Source: DASSKW01 sp035690065 | GTDB lineage: Bacteria > Pseudomonadota > Gammaproteobacteria > Natronospirales > REEB76 | Direction: 5' to 3' | Length of the DNA: 6,671 nt | Assembly (NCBI GenBank): GCA_035690065.1 | Contig: DASSKW010000021.1 | Coordinates: forward strand, 1-6,671 | Shown here: positions 5,457 through 6,671 of the stretch, piece by piece | How positions within the stretch are numbered: the first letter of the stretch is position 1 | How the letters are laid out: every line of letters begins with the position of its first letter | Notes under the pieces: generated by a model | Seen by the model: the letters and a program-made list of their open reading frames with translations, nothing else | What the model was told of the DNA's origin: nothing | The model's database searches: none | Translations under genes and position numbers: made by a program

Positions 5457-5474
5457 GATCCTATGCCCTTTTGA

Positions 5475-6671
5475 TCAATGCTGGCTGGCTGGCCCGCCAA
5501 TCTTGGCGTCCGCCACCCCGGCAACACCCGTACCCCGGGCAGGCTCGGTCTTGCCGCCATGACCATCGTCATCCCAGCCCTTGGGCGGACCCGGTTCCTT
5601 GCCGTTCATGATGTCGTCGATCTGCTCGGCATCGATGGTCTCGTATTTCATCAGCGCATCGGCCATGACATGCAGCTTCTGCTCGTTTTCCTGCAACAAC
5701 TTCCTGGCACGCGCATAGTTGCGGTCGATCATGACGCGCACTTCTTCATCTATGACACGCTGGGTGTCGCCGGAGATCTGTTTGTGCTTGGTTACGGAAT
5801 GGCCGAGAAACACCTCACCTTCATCCTCATCGTAGGATAACGGGCCGAGTTTCTCCGACAATCCCCACTTGGTAACCATGTTGCGCGCGATATGCGTGGC
5901 GCGTTCGATATCGTTGGAAGCGCCGGTAGTCACGCATTCGGCTCCGAAGATCAATTCCTCGGCGATGCGGCCGCCGAACAGGCTCGACAACTGACTTTCC
6001 AAACGACGTTTGCTGTAACTGTAACGATCGTCTTCCGGCAGGAACATGGTCACACCGAGCGCCCGTCCGCGCGGGATGATGCTGACCTTGTAGACCGGAT
6101 CGTGATCCGGTACCAGGCGGCCGACGATGGCGTGTCCCGACTCGTGGAATGCAGTGAGTTTCTTCTCGTCCTCGCTCATCACCATCGAGCGGCGTTCCGC
6201 GCCCATCATGATCTTGTCCTTGGCATGTTCGAACTCGTCCATGCCGACGGTGCGCTTGTTGGCACGCGCCGCAAACAAGGCGGCTTCGTTGACCAGGTTC
6301 GCGAGATCGGCACCCGAGAATCCCGGCGTGCCGCGCGCTATGATTCCCGGTTTGACGTCGTCAGCGATCGGCACCTTGCGCATGTGTACCTTGATGATCT
6401 GCTCACGACCGCGCACATCCGGCAGCGGTACCACCACCTGGCGGTCGAAACGACCCGGGCGCAGCAACGCCGGATCCAGCACGTCCGGGCGGTTGGTGGC
6501 GGCGATGATGATCACACCTTCGCTGCCTTCGAAACCATCCATCTCGACCAGCAGCTGATTCAGGGTCTGTTCGCGCTCGTCGTGACCGCCACCGAGACCG
6601 GCACCGCGATGCCGGCCGACGGCATCGATCTCGTCGATGAAGATGATACAAGGCGCATGTTTCTTGGCCTG
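5475..6671 (-). CDS. ftsH: ATP-dependent zinc metalloprotease FtsH, C-terminal part (5' end outside the window)
   Basis: FtsH is the membrane-anchored AAA+ protease that degrades misfolded membrane proteins and regulators such as LpxC and the heat-shock sigma factor in E. coli. The visible 398 residues begin inside the ATPase domain (QAKKHAPC). Roughly 240 residues, including the two membrane helices and Walker A, lie outside. Numbering from the first visible residue, Walker B is IIFIDE (9-14). The second region of homology, ATNRPDVLDPALLRPGRFDR (58-77), holds arginine fingers R71 and R74. The zinc site is HESGH (176-180; bases 6132-6146), with D254 in GASNDIERAT as the likely third ligand. 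The common form is HEAGH, so Ala-to-Ser here is a conservative change at a non-ligand position. The C-terminus is a Gly/Pro/Asp-rich tail ending GGPASQH. The frame is open from the window edge with no interruption. Confidence 0.98.
   Translation of the reverse strand, partial: QAKKHAPCIIFIDEIDAVGRHRGAGLGGGHDEREQTLNQLLVEMDGFEGSEGVIIIAATNRPDVLDPALLRPGRFDRQVVVPLPDVRGREQIIKVHMRKVPIADDVKPGIIARGTPGFSGADLANLVNEAALFAARANKRTVGMDEFEHAKDKIMMGAERRSMVMSEDEKKLTAFHESGHAIVGRLVPDHDPVYKVSIIPRGRALGVTMFLPEDDRYSYSKRRLESQLSSLFGGRIAEELIFGAECVTTGASNDIERATHIARNMVTKWGLSEKLGPLSYDEDEGEVFLGHSVTKHKQISGDTQRVIDEEVRVMIDRNYARARKLLQENEQKLHVMADALMKYETIDAEQIDDIMNGKEPGPPKGWDDDGHGGKTEPARGTGVAGVADAKIGGPASQH

Noticed and set aside
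1..6671. Search for mobile elements, CRISPR repeats, defence or secretion islands, pseudogenes and frameshifts
   Set aside because: No direct repeats, terminal inverted repeats or foreign-looking genes were seen. All genes are intact or cut only by the window edges and follow a known housekeeping order.

Overview
The window is a compact stretch of housekeeping chromosome. Every supported gene lies on the minus strand, so transcription runs from high to low coordinates: ftsH (5' part outside the window), folP, glmM, tpiA, secG, tRNA-Leu(GAG), nuoA, nuoB, nuoC, nuoD (3' part outside the window). There is no sign of a mobile element, CRISPR array, phage gene, toxin or defence gene. I looked for an undescribed system and did not find one.

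The source is most likely a non-enteric gammaproteobacterium, with a betaproteobacterium as a less likely alternative. The basis is the ftsH-folP-glmM-(tpiA)-secG-tRNA-Leu order, strong similarity of FtsH, FolP and GlmM to their E. coli counterparts, separate nuoC and nuoD genes (enterics have a fused nuoCD), and a tRNA with encoded CCA very like E. coli leuU. In E. coli, nusA-region genes rather than nuo follow secG-leuU. This is judged from memory of the families, not from a database search.

Layout. At 5475-6671 is the C-terminal two thirds of the membrane protease FtsH, followed by a strong intrinsic terminator that ends only about 25 bases before the folP start. At 2404-5405 are folP (folate synthesis), glmM (first dedicated step towards UDP-GlcNAc) and tpiA (glycolysis), closely spaced, then secG (Sec translocon) at 1992-2369 with its own intrinsic terminator. 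A short spacer with possible promoter elements leads to tRNA-Leu(GAG) at 1806-1890. No intrinsic terminator is visible between the tRNA and nuoA, so the tRNA may be transcribed together with the NADH dehydrogenase I operon. The nuo genes are packed tightly: nuoA/nuoB overlap by 10 bases, nuoB/nuoC are 13 bases apart, and nuoC/nuoD overlap by 8 bases.

The genes share a theme of essential envelope and energy metabolism rather than a single pathway. FtsH and SecG act in membrane protein quality control and export, FolP and GlmM feed folate and cell-wall synthesis, TpiA is central carbon metabolism and Nuo is respiratory complex I. The points worth a second look are regulatory: the terminator just ahead of folP, the tRNA sitting at the head of nuo, and a possible RNA pseudoknot just before the nuoA ribosome binding site. 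No intergenic stretch exceeds about 100 bases; all are covered in the feature list.
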